Shown: positions 1-63,737 of the stretch, one piece after another
Layout: the number at the start of each line of letters is the position of its first letter
Numbering within the stretch: position 1 is the first letter of the stretch
Origin: Notolepis coatsorum
Lineage: Eukaryota; Chordata; Actinopteri; Aulopiformes; Paralepididae
Length of the DNA stretch: 64,000 bases
Assembly: GCA_963971535.1 (NCBI GenBank)
Contig: OZ020585.1
Location: 28,692,131-28,756,130, forward strand
Direction: 5' to 3'
Position numbers and translations under genes: made by a program
The notes under the pieces: model-generated
The model's input: only the letters and a program-made list of their open reading frames with translations
What the model was told of the DNA's origin: nothing
The model's database searches: none

Positions 1-976
1 CAATGAGAAATGTACCTTTTTTAAATACCATAGACAACTTTGCCAGCAATCTGCAACCGAAAATTGGCTTCTTGTACAACAGAACCAGCTTTCCTTTTAT
101 TAGTAGGAAGAGGATAATTGAAGCAGTTTACTTATCAGTTTTTGACTACGGTGATGTAATTTATAGACATTCTGCTGTCTCACTCCACTTAACATGGTCT
201 ATCACTCTGATTCATTACTAGGGTTGGGTACTGTTCACATTTGAACCGATACCAGTACCTGTACCACTTCTTGGAATTCGGTATCGGTACCCAACGGTAC
301 CTTTTTTCGGTACTTAACTCTCTGTAATAACAAAAACATTCATTTCAGTTTGTTATTTCAATCAACATTTTGTTATATATTGTTGTAGCACACTACACAA
401 AATAAATTGCATGATTAATATAGATATTTGTGGAAAAGGCTCCCTCTTGTCTGGTAATATTACACTCTTACACTAAACATGTAAAGGTACCTGAATTTGG
501 TACTGATTGATCTAGCATGAATTGGTACTCGGTAGTAATTTGGTCGGTACCCTTAAAAGTACAGAGTTCGGTACCCAACCCTATTCCTTACTGGTGATAG
601 TTATGATACTCACCATTGTCTCCTGTATAATTAGGTTGGCCTGTCTTCTCTTGCAGAGAGGCACAATAAACATCAGTAATTATTTTTGTTTTTACAAAGC
701 CCTTATTAGTAAGCTGCCACCTGACATCACAATGTTTCTGTATTGGAACGTTGGACCCTCTCTGACTCACTCAAATGTCTTGTGCTTAAGGTTCTTCCAG
801 CTTGTTCTGAGCTTGGAAAGTCTTGCCTTTTCCTTTAATGCTCCTGACTCATGGAACATCCGTCAACACACTTTAAAGATCAATACTCTTCCAACCGGCG
901 CACAGTTCAAAACCATAATCACCAACCACTGTATATCAAACTGTAACTGTTTTGATTGATTGATTGAAAATTGTAT
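1..976 (+). mobile_element. Rex1-like LINE, 3' part of reverse-transcriptase ORF, broken
   Basis: The translated remnants SKLQPKIGFLYNRTSFPF-like, RKRIIEAVYLSVFDYGDVIY (45-170) and TGDSYDTHHCLLYN, APDSWNIRQHTLKINTLP and NHCISNCNCFD (590-955) match the C-terminus of fish Rex1/L2-type LINE proteins. Stop codons and a 365-bp hAT insertion interrupt it. It runs off the left edge of the window. A TTGA-repeat tail lies at 952-966. Confidence 0.75.
219..583. mobile_element. Non-autonomous hAT-type element (365 bp)
   Basis: Bounded by inverted ends TAGGGTTGGGTAC and GTACCCAACCCTA. It is flanked by near-identical 8-bp sequences TTCATTAC (211-218) and TTCCTTAC (584-591), the target-duplication length typical of hAT transposons. 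Subterminal GGTACC motifs are repeated. It has no coding capacity and interrupts the LINE reading frame. Confidence 0.8.
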
Positions 977-1227
977 TAACAGATTGCAGAATGGGTACAA
1001 TACAGTACAGCTCAATACACACAATTGTTAAGGGGATGCAGACCAGAGAAAGACTTTCGTCTTGTTTACATCAGGGTCCCCCATTTTCAATTCATCATAA
1101 CATATATGACATACATGACATACAGATAGACAGTACTGTTACATCTAGACATTTATGACATACCAGATCTACAAATATACAGTACTGTTTGTGAGTACAA
1201 AAATAGTCTAAAAAGAGAGCATATACA
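977..1227. repeat. LINE-tail-like dispersed sequence
   Basis: The stretch around 975-1045 (GCAGAATGGGTACAATACAG and onward) recurs at about 52018-52078 with few differences, so it is a dispersed repeat. The rest to 1227 is AT-rich with ACATAC-type short repeats; no gene seen. Confidence 0.5.
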
Positions 1228-1378
1228 TTTGAGTGGGAAGAAACTGTACATTGGAGGAGGTTGGGTAGATGGGGTGGGGGGGAAACTATACATTGGAGGT
1301 GGTTGGGTGAGTGGGGTGGGGGGGTCGCGGTTGGGTAGGCGGGGTGTGGCGGGGAAACTGTACATTGGAGGGGGTAGG
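1228..1378. repeat. G-rich minisatellite, about 3 copies
   Basis: Three imperfect copies of a 45-55-bp unit containing GGAAACTGTACATTGGAGG and GGGTGGGGGG. G-runs are on the + strand. It lies between the LINE body and a LINE-like 3' end. Confidence 0.8.
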
Positions 1379-1545
1379 GTTTGTTTGATCAGATTTTTAG
1401 TTTTTATCTTAACACCTTGTTTTTATCGTGTTACTACTTTAGATTTGTCTTGTTTATTTTGATGATGTTTACTTAACACCATTGTACACGAGGGCGACCT
1501 CAATGGTCTTTGAGTTTCTAAATAAAGGTTTGATGATGATTTTAT
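1379..1545 (+). mobile_element. LINE 3' terminus
   Basis: Contains CACCATTGTACACGAGGGCG, CTCAATGGTCTTTGAGTTTC and an AATAAA followed by a GATGAT tail. The layout is that of the 3' untranslated end of a fish LINE in the same orientation as the fragment at 1-976, probably the same element split by the minisatellite. Confidence 0.6.
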
Positions 1546-3535
1546 GAATAAATGTGAGTCGGTGGATGAGGAACAGTGCTGAGAAGCTGTTGGAAGACGG
1601 ATACTAATCACTGTCAGTGTGCGTGTGTAGGGGGTATGCCTGGCTGAGGATGATAAACACTAGAGTTTCTAGACCGTTGCCATACAGTCACGAGACCAGA
1701 TCGAGCTTGTCAGTGAGCTGAATTGTGTCCCAGAGCCCTCTGGGAGGCTCAAGTTTGTTTATTCTCCCTAATGGCCACAGATGACCTTTAACCCCCTGCG
1801 ACTCATCGGTGGGTCCGGGCTGTCCTGCTGTCGAGGTTGTGGGACAGGTTATGGGCCAGGCTGCGACCAAGGGGACTTGGGAGGGAAGTTTTATTTCGTC
1901 CACTTCCTCAGACCCTGTCTCTCTACAGGATGTGACTTCCCCCTGACCCCCTCGTCGCCTGTCACCCGGACCTGACTCAGCACTCCCCGTTCCAGACCAG
2001 GCCATCGTCCCCGTCTAAGCTTTTACACTGAAATATTAGTGTTCCCATATATGGGTATAGCCTATAATAATACACTTTTACCCTGTTTATTGGCAGATAA
2101 TTCTCTCTTTAACTCCACTGGAGATGCAGAATTTTGGACATCCTGTCAGTGTGTCAATGATGAAATTAAACCATGTCCCGCAGAAAACCCCGGCTGCGGT
2201 TTAGTCGTATTAACGGGCCCTTTAGAAAGATAAAGACGGTTTTAAAAAGAGAGATTACACTGCTCCCATTATTTACAGTCTCCTCCAGCCGCGGCTCGCG
2301 ACAGGCAGACATTCGGCCTGTGATTGATGTTTGTTTTTTTAAATGCCCTGCACCGAGACGCACCATTAAAGCGATGCGTATGTAAATGCTCCCAACTAGG
2401 TCATGAATAATAGAATGTCAACCTGTATCATGGGCAGCCATCAGTGGCTCTCCTCTCCATCTCTGTCTCCGTCTAATGGCCTCAGATCCCCCTTGATGCG
2501 CGTCCAGGGGAGGAATCACCGAATGTCTCCTCTTCGTGCCTCCTACATCAACCAGCCAAGAGCCATTAGACAAAGCAATTCTCTCTCCTTGTCTCCTGTG
2601 TGGAATCCAGATTCAGCTTGATAGTTCTGCAGCAAGAGATTATTGATTATGTATAAATGCATGCATTCCATCTAGTCGGGGTCTGCACATGGAACTGGCA
2701 AGGCTTAATATATCTTAATTCTTGTTGTGTGTAGGGGCCATGCTTCATGTTGCCCTTGCCTTTGGCTGTAGGCCTGTAGGGAAGTGAAACGCTAGTTATA
2801 CTGTAGAGCGCTACCTCATATTTTGCAGGTAGATGGATGTCAGCTATGATTGTTATGTTATGAAATTGCTGACGGGTGGATTAAAGTCCCCTTTCTTGCT
2901 CCTGTACAAAATCATGCCTGATCTTGAAAGTAATTCCAGGAGACTTTTAGAAGTGGACTCTTGGCAGCTTGGTTTTCACATGGAGAAGAGAGGAATGTCA
3001 GGTGGCTGAGTTAACTGCTAATGAGGACCATGAGGAGAAGTCAGTGCACTGTGCTGCTGCCACCTACTGGTCACACTGGAGAGGAGACGTTTCTTTAGAC
3101 GCCGATCCCTTTGTAACTGAGCATATTACAGTATGAGTAGGCCTCATAAAACTCAAGACCTTTTGAGTTTTAACCAGGTTGTTCGTAGGTTAAGTCTATC
3201 TACTATGTTGGGTTCAGTGGGTTGCCATTGCCTGTTCTTAAGCCTAGGTGAGGGTACGTCAGGTAATTTGGTTATCATGTAAATATGTGAGCTGGTTTGG
3301 CCTGCAGTTTGTGGACCATTTAAACAAAGACGCTGTGTAAGTGAGCACCGTGTCTCGTGCGATGATTTCCAAAAGCTTTGTAGCCCCAACGTATCACTTC
3401 CATAGTAAGCCAGTGGACAAAAGATGGATGATACTTTTTGAGGCAAGGTATGCTATATTAACAAAAGGCTATTGTTGAAAGGAAATACTGTCCTTCCTTA
3501 GTAAGAGTGAACTTTCACTTTGCATGCAGTGGCTC
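1546..3535. other. Gene-free unique sequence, partly CNE-like
   Basis: No exon, RNA gene or transposon recognised. 2160-2600 has balanced, non-repetitive composition with short homeodomain/POU-like words (TGATTGATG, ATGTAAATG, TCATGAATAATAG) and resembles conserved non-coding DNA, which cannot be verified by eye. Confidence 0.4.
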
Positions 3536-3768
3536 ACATGTCATGTGATTTAATCATACATGACCTATGTCATGCGATTTCATCATAAATGACATGTCAT
3601 GTGATTTAATCATAAATTACCCATGTCATGTGATTTAATCATAAATTACCCATGTTATGCGATTTAATCATAAATTACCCATGTCATGCCATTTCATCAT
3701 AAATGACACATGTCATGCCATTTCATCATAAATTACATGTCATGCCATTTAAACATAAATTACACAAC
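3536..3768. repeat. Minisatellite, about 30-32-bp unit
   Basis: About eight imperfect copies of a unit like ATGTCATGTGATTTAATCAT followed by AAATTACCC. The 3769-4320 interval downstream is unique and shows nothing recognisable. Confidence 0.9.
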
Positions 3769-4324
3769 ATGCTTTTTCATCAAATCTCTTTATGATGAAT
3801 GTCTCCTGTACCACTTCTGGAAGACGCCTCTTACATCTGCATCAGTCCGTTGTCTCTACAAGCCTGTCATGTCTTGAGAACGAGATCACCCATTTGTCAT
3901 TTAAAATTTGAATGATCGGGCCATCTCATTTATACTTGTGGATTTTACATTGGAATCGGTTGTATGCGAGAGACATTAGAATCATCCCAAAGTTAAATAG
4001 AAGCCTAAACACACCCACCACCACCACCATCATCTCTTGTAAAGTTTTCTGAGCCTGCTGGCCATCGGTGTGTGCTGTTGAAAAGCCCTTGTGAACCACC
4101 TCTAGGAGAAGTGTATTCCACGTCATGTCCGGGCCCTGTGGCTGGAAACCTAAGTGTGGATCATGTAAATGCGGCGTGCGGCGGTAATGCCCCCATCTTT
4201 ATGCCTGGAGTACGGCTCCAGATTAGAGTAACTCCTCCAGCGCCGGTCCGCCAGACTCATATCAGCCAGTAAATTCCATATTGTTGCGGCTGCCGTTCTG
4301 GCTCCGCGGGGAGTCTCCCCCGAG

Positions 4325-4346
4325 CCCCCCCCCCCCCCCCCCCCCC
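4325..4346. repeat. Poly-C tract (C22)
   Basis: Twenty-two consecutive C on the + strand, followed by CT- and then AG-rich low-complexity DNA to about 4560. No gene supported here. Confidence 0.95.
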
Positions 4347-4996
4347 TCACCCTCCCTGGTACTTTCCCAAGGAGCGAGAGAGAAGGTGTTATTGCACACA
4401 CACATACACATGCATAGGCAGAGGCTTAGTCGGGCTCCCCTGCTGTGTTGCCACCTAGAATAATGTGTCTGCCGCTCCGAGGAGAGAGAGGGGGAGCGAG
4501 AGGGGGAGAGCGAGGGGGGGAGAGCGAGGGATGTAGAACGACACGGAGAGCGAGTGTAGAGGAGACGTGTAATAATCCCAGGCGGGATCACTGGCGAGGT
4601 GCAGCGGCACGCCGGCACGCACGTGTCATCGCGTCTCCGGATCAGAGACGGGAGTCGACCGGGACAGACAGTCCTCCAGCCCTGAGTGATGCCTGTCTCT
4701 CCCTATCTCTTCCATTCCCCTCAGAATGACAGGGATTTAGACCGAGAGGACAAGGAGAGAGTGAGAGTGAGAGAAAGGAGGATGAGATGGGAGGTGTGTG
4801 TGTGTGTGGGGGGGTGGGTCAGGGGGGAGGGTTGTTGACAAACCGAGACGTGCCGCACTCCAAATCTGAGATGAGTTCTGGACCACATCGGCTCTCAGCA
4901 TAATGTGGCACGGCTGGCTTCCTCTCCTCCCAGGCCACTAAGCCAGCCGCCACCGCCTCCTCTCCTGCTCTGGAGACGTGCCCTGCATGTGTGGAG

Positions 4997-5039
4997 TGTG
5001 TGTGTGTCTCTCTCTCTCTCTCTCTTTCTTTCTCTCTCT

Positions 5040-5076
<37 letters not shown>

Positions 5077-5192
5077 TTCTCTCTTTCTCTCTTTCTCTCA
5101 CTTTCTTGCTCCCACTCTTCCTCTCTGTCAATCTTTCTTTCTCTCTCTTTCTTACTTGGACTTGGTGGCAGTGAATTCACTTCACAATCTTA

Positions 5193-5271
<79 letters not shown>
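4997..5271. repeat. CT microsatellites (two tracts)
   Basis: An interrupted (CT)/(CTTT) tract spans 5008-5155 and a nearly pure (CT)n tract 5198-5271, pyrimidine on the + strand. Open frames here are low-complexity artefacts. A CA tract at 5528-5575 follows. 5576-5986 contains nothing recognised except a TA run just before 5987. Confidence 0.95.
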
Positions 5272-5277
<6 letters not shown>

Positions 5278-5986
5278 TCTTTATTCTTTCATGCTCCATG
5301 TCTCCCTCACTCTCCCTCTCAGGGAGATGAGCTTGTTACCATGCCTGGCCCACGGTGGGTCTGGCTGGTGTGGTAGTTTGGGTCAGGGCTGCATACATAA
5401 AGCAGAAAGCACAGGCTTGACCTCCAAATTGCAATCATGAAGTCTTCCTGGGTCAATGATGAGGGTCTGATGAGTAGCGAGCCAAGTGGAGCACCAATTG
5501 CTCACAATGCACTAGCCATTAACCGCCCACACACACACACAGACACACACACAGAGACACACACAGACACACACATACCATCCCCTAAGCTCTTTTCCAT
5601 CCCTCCAGAGGGACCCAGTTAACCCGTCCCTCCGTGCTAGAGTAATGATCGGCTGCTGAAAGGTCAGGGTGCTCTAATTGAGTTGTAAAGCTGTAGTAGG
5701 TGAGGTGATGCCATTTCTACAGTGCTGTCCTGCATCACCGGGGCCAGCGGGCCGTCAGCAGACATCCCAGGCTGGGTTAGTCGAGGGAGATGGAGAAGAG
5801 TGCATTCTGCAGGTGGATGCCGCTCAGGCCGGGCAGTGTGTCGCACAGCAATCTATTGCTGACTCTCCCTTGTTCCCTTATGATCTCCGAATGCTTGTTC
5901 AATTCTGTTTGTTCAATTCCCCAAATGTTTGTTCAATTGTGGATTTTCTTTTCTTTTCTGATCCTTTTTATATATATATATATATA

Positions 5987-6401
5987 CCGTAATTCCTCGA
6001 ATAGTAACCCCGGCTTGTATTTGTTTCAACTATAGCGGGTACCAGGCTTGTATTAGGAGGAGGCCTGTATAAGAGGGAGGCCTATATTTCAAATTTTCAA
6101 ACGGATCATAATGAATAAATCAACATTTTGTGTCAGTTTGAACCCAGTAAAATGTACTGGGTTCATTTATTGAAACCAAGTACTGTATGAAATAGTAAAC
6201 AGTGCAATTACAGGTGGTCACTGGTCATTTCAACGTTTTCAAAGTGAAATCAAGTAACTAGCTCAGTATGCAGCTCAGTATATTAGTAACCCGGCTTGTA
6301 TTAGGAGGCCGGCTTATAATTGCTTAGCTCAAGAGCGCACCCGGCCATTAATAGAGACCCGGCTTGTATTTGAGACCCGGTTACTATTAGAGGAATTACG
6401 G
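5987..6401. mobile_element. TIR element (MITE), 415 bp, TA-flanked
   Basis: Near-perfect terminal inverted repeats: CCGTAATTCCTCGAATAGTA at the left and its complement (ACTATTAGAGGAATTACGG) at the right, both flanked by TA. Internal CCCGGCTTGTATT motifs repeat in both orientations. TA flanks suggest a Tc1/mariner-type relative, but the family is not certain. Confidence 0.8.
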
Positions 6402-6639
6402 TATATATTTTTTTTTTGATACATACAAAATAATTAATACTTTTTTATATTTTTTTTATATAGAAAATTCTACAACTTCTACCAGAGAAAATCTACAGCC
6501 GATGGCAGTTCCACAGTATAGGTATGTATCACCAGCGCTCCGCGTCCACTACCCAGAATACCCCAGCACGGTCTCCATCTGGTCCAGTTCCACCCCGTGT
6601 TCCTCCAACCACTGAATAAACACCACAAAGACGGATTAT

Positions 6640-6890
6640 CCTCACACCCGCGCTTAAGCCACCCGTAGTGAGATGAAAATAATTAAGCAAAGAAAATGCA
6701 AATGAGCATCTCATTTGAAATGCTAATTAGTAATTGAATTATGTTGGCTTGGTTTCAGCCGCACGCAAGCAGGAGGACCCTCGCACCAAGCGATAACCTC
6801 AATTATAATTGCTGTGTTTGTCAACTGTTTGGCGGTTAAATCGCCCGCGCTGAGATGGGAAGTGTAGATTGACCCTTCACTTTGGGTTTT
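6640..6890. promoter_or_regulatory. Candidate conserved non-coding element
   Basis: Unique sequence rich in homeodomain/POU-like words: AATAATTAAGC, AAATGCAAATGAGC (octamer-like ATGCAAAT), GCTAATTAGTAATTGAATT and CCTCAATTATAATTGC. Dense TAATT cores amid low-repeat DNA are typical of developmental enhancers. This is inference only; no conservation data were available. 6402-6639 shows nothing else recognised. Confidence 0.35.
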
Positions 6891-6895
6891 CACCC

Positions 6896-7200
6896 CAAAA
6901 CATAGAGGCTTGTTCCTCTCTATAGCCCCCAAACACACTCACCAAACATAGAGGCTCATTCCTCTATAGCCCCCAAACATAGAGGCTTGTTCCTCTCTAT
7001 AGCCCCCAAACACACTCACCAAACATAGAGGCTCATTCCTCTATAGCCCCCAAACATAGAGGCTTGTTCCTCTCTATAGCCCCCAAACACACTCACCAAA
7101 CATAGAGGCTCATTCCTCTATAGCCCCCAAACTCTATAGTCCCCAAACACACTCACCAATAGAGGCTCAATCCTCTCTATAGCCCCCAAACACACTCGCC
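6896..7200. repeat. Minisatellite, about 73-bp composite unit
   Basis: Repeats built from AACATAGAGGCTTGTTCCTC, TCTATAGCCCCCAAACACAC and TCACCAAACATAGAGGCTCA. About four composite copies with truncated ones at the right end. Confidence 0.92.
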
Positions 7201-7225
7201 AATCCTTGACCAAAATCTTAATCTT

Positions 7226-7848
7226 TTGATCCACTTTTTCTCCTTATTTTTCTATTTTTCTCCCATCCCAATTTCGCCTGCCAATTCTCCCTTCAATTCT
7301 CCCCTCCCCTGTCTCGAACGTTGCTAGACTATGCCTCCCACTGGTTGGCTGCAGTGAGGACCAAGCCTTGCATCACGTGTCCCCTCCGGTACACGAGGAG
7401 GCAGCTGTCTCATCTTTTCACCTGAACAGCGCGATCTCTCAGTGGCGAGGAGTAACGCGTGGGAGGCTCACGCTGCCCCCGATACTTCCTGATTCTGCTG
7501 TGCAGGCGCACCAACCAACCTGTAGGAGTCGCTGTCCACAACATCCAATCCCCACCCACCGGCTTTCCCACCCTCTAACACTGCCAATTGCGTTAGTATG
7601 AACGACCGGCCAAGCCGGTAGCAACGCCGAGAGCCGGGCTCGATACCAGCATCTCCTGTGTTAGTGGCGAGCGCCTTGCCCATTGCGCCAATCAGCCGCC
7701 CGAAAAGGCTCCCTCTTGTCTGGTAATATTACACTCTTACACTAAACATGTAAAGGTACCTGAATTTGGTACTGATTGATCTAGCATGAATCGGTACTCT
7801 GTAGTAATTTGGCGAGCACCTTGCCCACTGCGCCACTCAGCCGCCCTC
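7226..7848 (-). mobile_element. SINE (tRNA-derived, family A) carrying a captured hAT fragment
   Basis: Exact 15-bp target duplication CAAAATCTTAATCTT at 7211-7225 and 7849-7863. On the minus strand the element begins with a tRNA-like head (GGGCGGCTGAGTGGCGCAGT), then 111 bp nearly identical to part of the hAT element at 433-543 (here 7702-7812). A complete SINE with a second head, body and GATCAAAAG tail follows. It looks like a chimeric retroposon inserted as one unit. Confidence 0.8.
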
Positions 7849-8112
7849 CAAAATCTTAATCTTGAATCGCACATAAATAAACGAGTACAAACTTGCTTCT
7901 TCCAACTCCGGAATATTGCCAAATATTCTCCTGTCTCAGCCATGTCCCGCCTACAACTCGTACACAGCACTGCAGCCAGGCTGCTCACTGGAACCAGCCG
8001 TAGATCCCGCATCACACCCATTCTCACATCCCTTCACTGTTAAGGTATAGGATTGACTTCAAAATACTTCTCCTCACATACAAGGCCCTACATGGTCTCA
8101 CCCCCTCGTATG

Positions 8113-8335
8113 TTTTGATTTGAAATCTTTATTTCGAACATGTAAATAAAACTAAATAAAATAAGTATACCCCTTTTCGACTACTCAAAATGTATGTAAT
8201 TCCTTACTGATTTAAATCAAATATATGTAAAACATAAAAAATATAAGAAAATAAAAGAAAAATGTAAACACCCGTGAATGTCAAATCCCTTCCTCATCCC
8301 TGTACATCGTGAAAATAATTTCTTTCTAACTCTGT
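8113..8335 (-). mobile_element. LINE 3' tail (family shared with 30262-30657)
   Basis: The reverse complement carries GTACAGGGATGAGGAAGGGA, ATTCACGGGTGTTTACATTT and an end ATGTTCGAAATAAAGATTT. The same words occur in the same order at 30330-30650. Probably a 5'-truncated LINE copy. Confidence 0.7.
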
Positions 8336-8424
8336 TTGAATTGTATTATATTTGGACACTGAACTCTTGCAACCTTATTCCACCTCTAGGCGACTCAGAT
8401 CCTCCAACCAAGGTCTCCTATCTA

Positions 8425-8687
8425 ATGCCGCGTTCACATTACGTGGGAAGAAGCGGAAGAACCAGCTTCCGACTGGGAAAAACCATTCACGTCAGCCTCC
8501 TAGTGGTAATTCCTACTAGGACATATGGGATTTTTTTATAGACCCCGATATCTCCCACTTCGCGTCACGAATTGCGGACGTATGGATGTGGGCGTTTCAT
8601 CGAGTCAATGCGTGAAGGCTTCCTAGTTGTAGCAACGAGATGTCCTCTGGTTCTTCCGCTCCTTCCTACGTAACGTGAACGCGGCAT
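8425..8687. mobile_element. MITE with TGCCGCGTTCAC termini
   Basis: About 263 bp with inverted ends ATGCCGCGTTCACATTACGT and its complement (ACGTAACGTGAACGCGGCAT). It splits the LRSSNQGLLS coding stretch of the L2 fragment, so it inserted later. Confidence 0.8.
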
Positions 8688-9015
8688 ATATCCCGCTCCC
8701 TCCGTAAATCCAAAAGTGATATGTTAGGGCCCGGTCCCTTTGGAACTCCCTCCCCCTCCCCCTGTTAGATCGGCAGAATCTGTAAACGAAAAAAAAAAAG
8801 TCTCAAAACACATCTCTACCAACTTGCCTTCCCTGTACTGTAATGTTTTTATCCTCTTGTATTTTGCCGTTTTTATATGATTGTGTTATGTGATGCACCT
8901 TGTTTTAATTATTGTGCTATGTGTTGTACTTTTTAATTCTGTATCACGTGAAGCACTTATATTAGTGTGTATCTAAATAAATAAAGAAGTGCTATATAAA
9001 TAAAAACCTACTTAC

Positions 9016-9601
9016 CTACATACTTTTGGATTAGCCTTCCAAAATCCATATAATTTGAAGACTGACTATTTATTTCATTGTACCTTTATTGTAAATGGAT
9101 GGCAGTGATGTTAGTAATCGTAGTATCATCATGTTCAACCTTGACTTGAAGTCTCTTCACCAGCGCTACCTGTTTCTGTATCATCCTGCCGCTTAGAGCT
9201 CAGGTCAGCAGTGAAGACGCTGTACTACTCTGTTCTTTAGAACGGCTGCTTGTGACTGACCTTTGAACTCTGTTGCCTGCACTCAATCTATACCTATCTA
9301 CTGCCTTCACTGCCTACTACTGCCTTACACTGTAAACTACCTACCTCAACCTATAGTCTACCCATATAACCCTGCATGATAGCCTTGTACAATAACACTA
9401 TGTTTATGTGTTTATCGATCTGTATATATCCCTGTTTACATACCTGTATACATACCCACTCTATACACGCTGTATATTCTATATCTTTATATATCCCATA
9501 CTTACTCTTATTAGTTATACCACTGGCCAGTATGGCTTAGTACCATAGTGTATTTATACCTGTATCACTGTACATGTACATGATAATACTGTACATGCAT
9601 C
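9016..9601. other. Unassigned AT-rich interval
   Basis: No exon or recognisable transposon. CTACCTA/TATAC-like short repeats are common and the composition resembles an old LINE 3' region, but I cannot name it. Confidence 0.3.
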
Positions 9602-9616
9602 AGATTAGCATATTTA

Positions 9617-10320
9617 TTCAAAGCTGCTCTTATTTGTAAATAGAAGAAAAAAGTGGAACTGGTGAGGTCAAATTTGTTGGATATATCTCGAAGACTGCGG
9701 AGACCATAGTCATCGAAGATATCCCCCAATGTGTGTATGCCTTTCAAATGTTAAATGATAAATGATTAAATGATACACACTGAAATCTACGCTCTCTCAT
9801 CCTGCTTTCCGCAACTCCTATACTTCCTGAGTAACTTGCCCAACACGGCTTAATGATTGTTGACTGCAAACAAGTCATTGATAAGCGACGGCCATATTAG
9901 ACAAATATGAGACGGCAGTCGTGTAGCGCGGAAACAGCTGTTCACTCATAGCGAGGGGCGTCACTCATAGCGAGGGGGGCGTACGCGTCAGTGGCCAAGT
10001 GGCCAATCACGGGAACCCGGAAACACAACTGGGTTGGTAAAAGCATACACGCCGCCTGTACAGCAGAATCAGGAAGCATCGGGGGCAGCGTGAGCCTCCC
10101 ACGCGTTACTCCTCGCCACTGAGAGATCGCGCTGTGCAGTTGAAAAGACGGCTGCCTCCTCGTGTACCAGAGGGGACACGTGATGCAAGGCTTCGTCCAC
10201 ATTGCAGCCGACCAGTGGTAGGCATGGTCTAACAACGTTCGAGACAGGGTAGAATTGGATAATACGAAATTGGGATGGGAGAAAAATAGAAAATGGGGAG
10301 AAAAAGTAGATAAAAAAAAA
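9617..10320 (+). mobile_element. Chimeric retroposon ending in SINE family A
   Basis: Flanked by an exact 15-bp duplication AGATTAGCATATTTA (9602-9616 and 10321-10335). The 3' part (about 10050-10320) is SINE A body (GTGAGCCTCCCACGCGTTAC, GGGATGGGAGAAAAATAG, poly-A end). The 5' part is unrelated sequence and no tRNA-like head is present. Confidence 0.65.
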
Positions 10321-10800
10321 AGATTAGCATATTTACTCAGTAGCTTCATTATATATATTCCATATAATCACTTGTTACACTGTATATTGTTAATGCACTT
10401 TACTGTTACTTTGAACTCTGGTTAGATTCCAACTTATTTCCATTGTACTATTTTCATGATGACCATACATTTGAATTGAATCTGAAAATCAAACGTAGTC
10501 TACCCCAGTTATGCTCAAGGCCAGTAACGTTAGTTTAAATGACAAATTCCTTCGACAACTTGTCCTTTTCAGCGAGTTTTAATTACGTCGATACACTCTC
10601 CGGGCCGGCGGCGTCGCTGAAAGCCTCTCGATGACAGACATGGCCAGATGCAGAGGTTTCACAAGAGCGCAGTGCAGTAGGTTGTGTAAAGACGACGCAG
10701 TCAGACAGGTAGAGCACGGCACCGAGTTCTAGTGGCCGTCTTTTTATTCACCGGTGTTAACAAAGACCATTTATATAAGCCGAGGAAAATGTATCTTCTC

Positions 10801-10801
<1 letters not shown>

Positions 10802-10888
<87 letters not shown>
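10802..10888. repeat. (CT)n microsatellite, about 87 bp
   Basis: Pure CT repeat on the sense strand of RALGAPA2. The flanks 10336-10801 and 10889-11333 are unique and contain no exon I can recognise. Confidence 0.98.
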
Positions 10889-10890
<2 letters not shown>

Positions 10891-11333
10891 CTGTGTGTTT
10901 CCGTTCTTAGATGAGACTTGGGGAAGCAATTTAATTCCCCTTCATTTAAGCCAACGTAGAGAATGTCATCGATTTTACCTGATGAGAGTAGAAGGAGAGA
11001 GCCCCTCCCCCTCCCCATGTCCTCCCAAGACATTTAGCAATCAGAGGAATGTCTTGTTTGATTACCGCTGCGCCCGATTGGCTTCATAAAATGCACGCTG
11101 CTGCCAATTGATTTTCATTTTCGTCAAGAGAATGAGCAGCGTTTTCTTTTCATTCCAGCTGGTTTATCAGCTCCGTCAAGGTCAATATGTCAATATGCTT
11201 GTCTCTCTCTCTCCCCGCTTACTTTGTGTCGTGCGCTGCGTCTTTTCAGTTTCATGTAAAGGGCACTTCTTATTGGTATCTGCAGGTTGTTAGAAGACTT
11301 TGGTAAATATTCCTCTCCTCTGTTTTTCTTTAG

Positions 11334-63737
<52,404 letters not shown>

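Larger units (their letters stand above)
7849..9015 (+). mobile_element. L2-like LINE, 3' part, heavily interrupted
   Basis: Translated pieces HINKRVQTCFFQLRNIAKYS, QLVHSTAARLLTGTSRRSRI, DFKILLLTYKALHGLTPS-like and LRRLRSSNQGLLS match the C-terminal end of L2 LINE reverse transcriptase. The 3' end (8930-9000) has GTGAAGCACTTAT and AAGTGCTATATAAATAAA, typical of L2 tails. A reversed LINE tail (8113-8335) and a MITE (8425-8687) interrupt it. Confidence 0.8.

Noticed and set aside
1-11333. First coding exons or promoter of RALGAPA2
   Set aside because: I looked for sequence encoding the conserved segment before ILKKLLHTGNS and found none. GC-rich DNA at 4150-4700 was considered as a CpG promoter, but it is dominated by C-runs and AG/CT repeats, with no exon attached.
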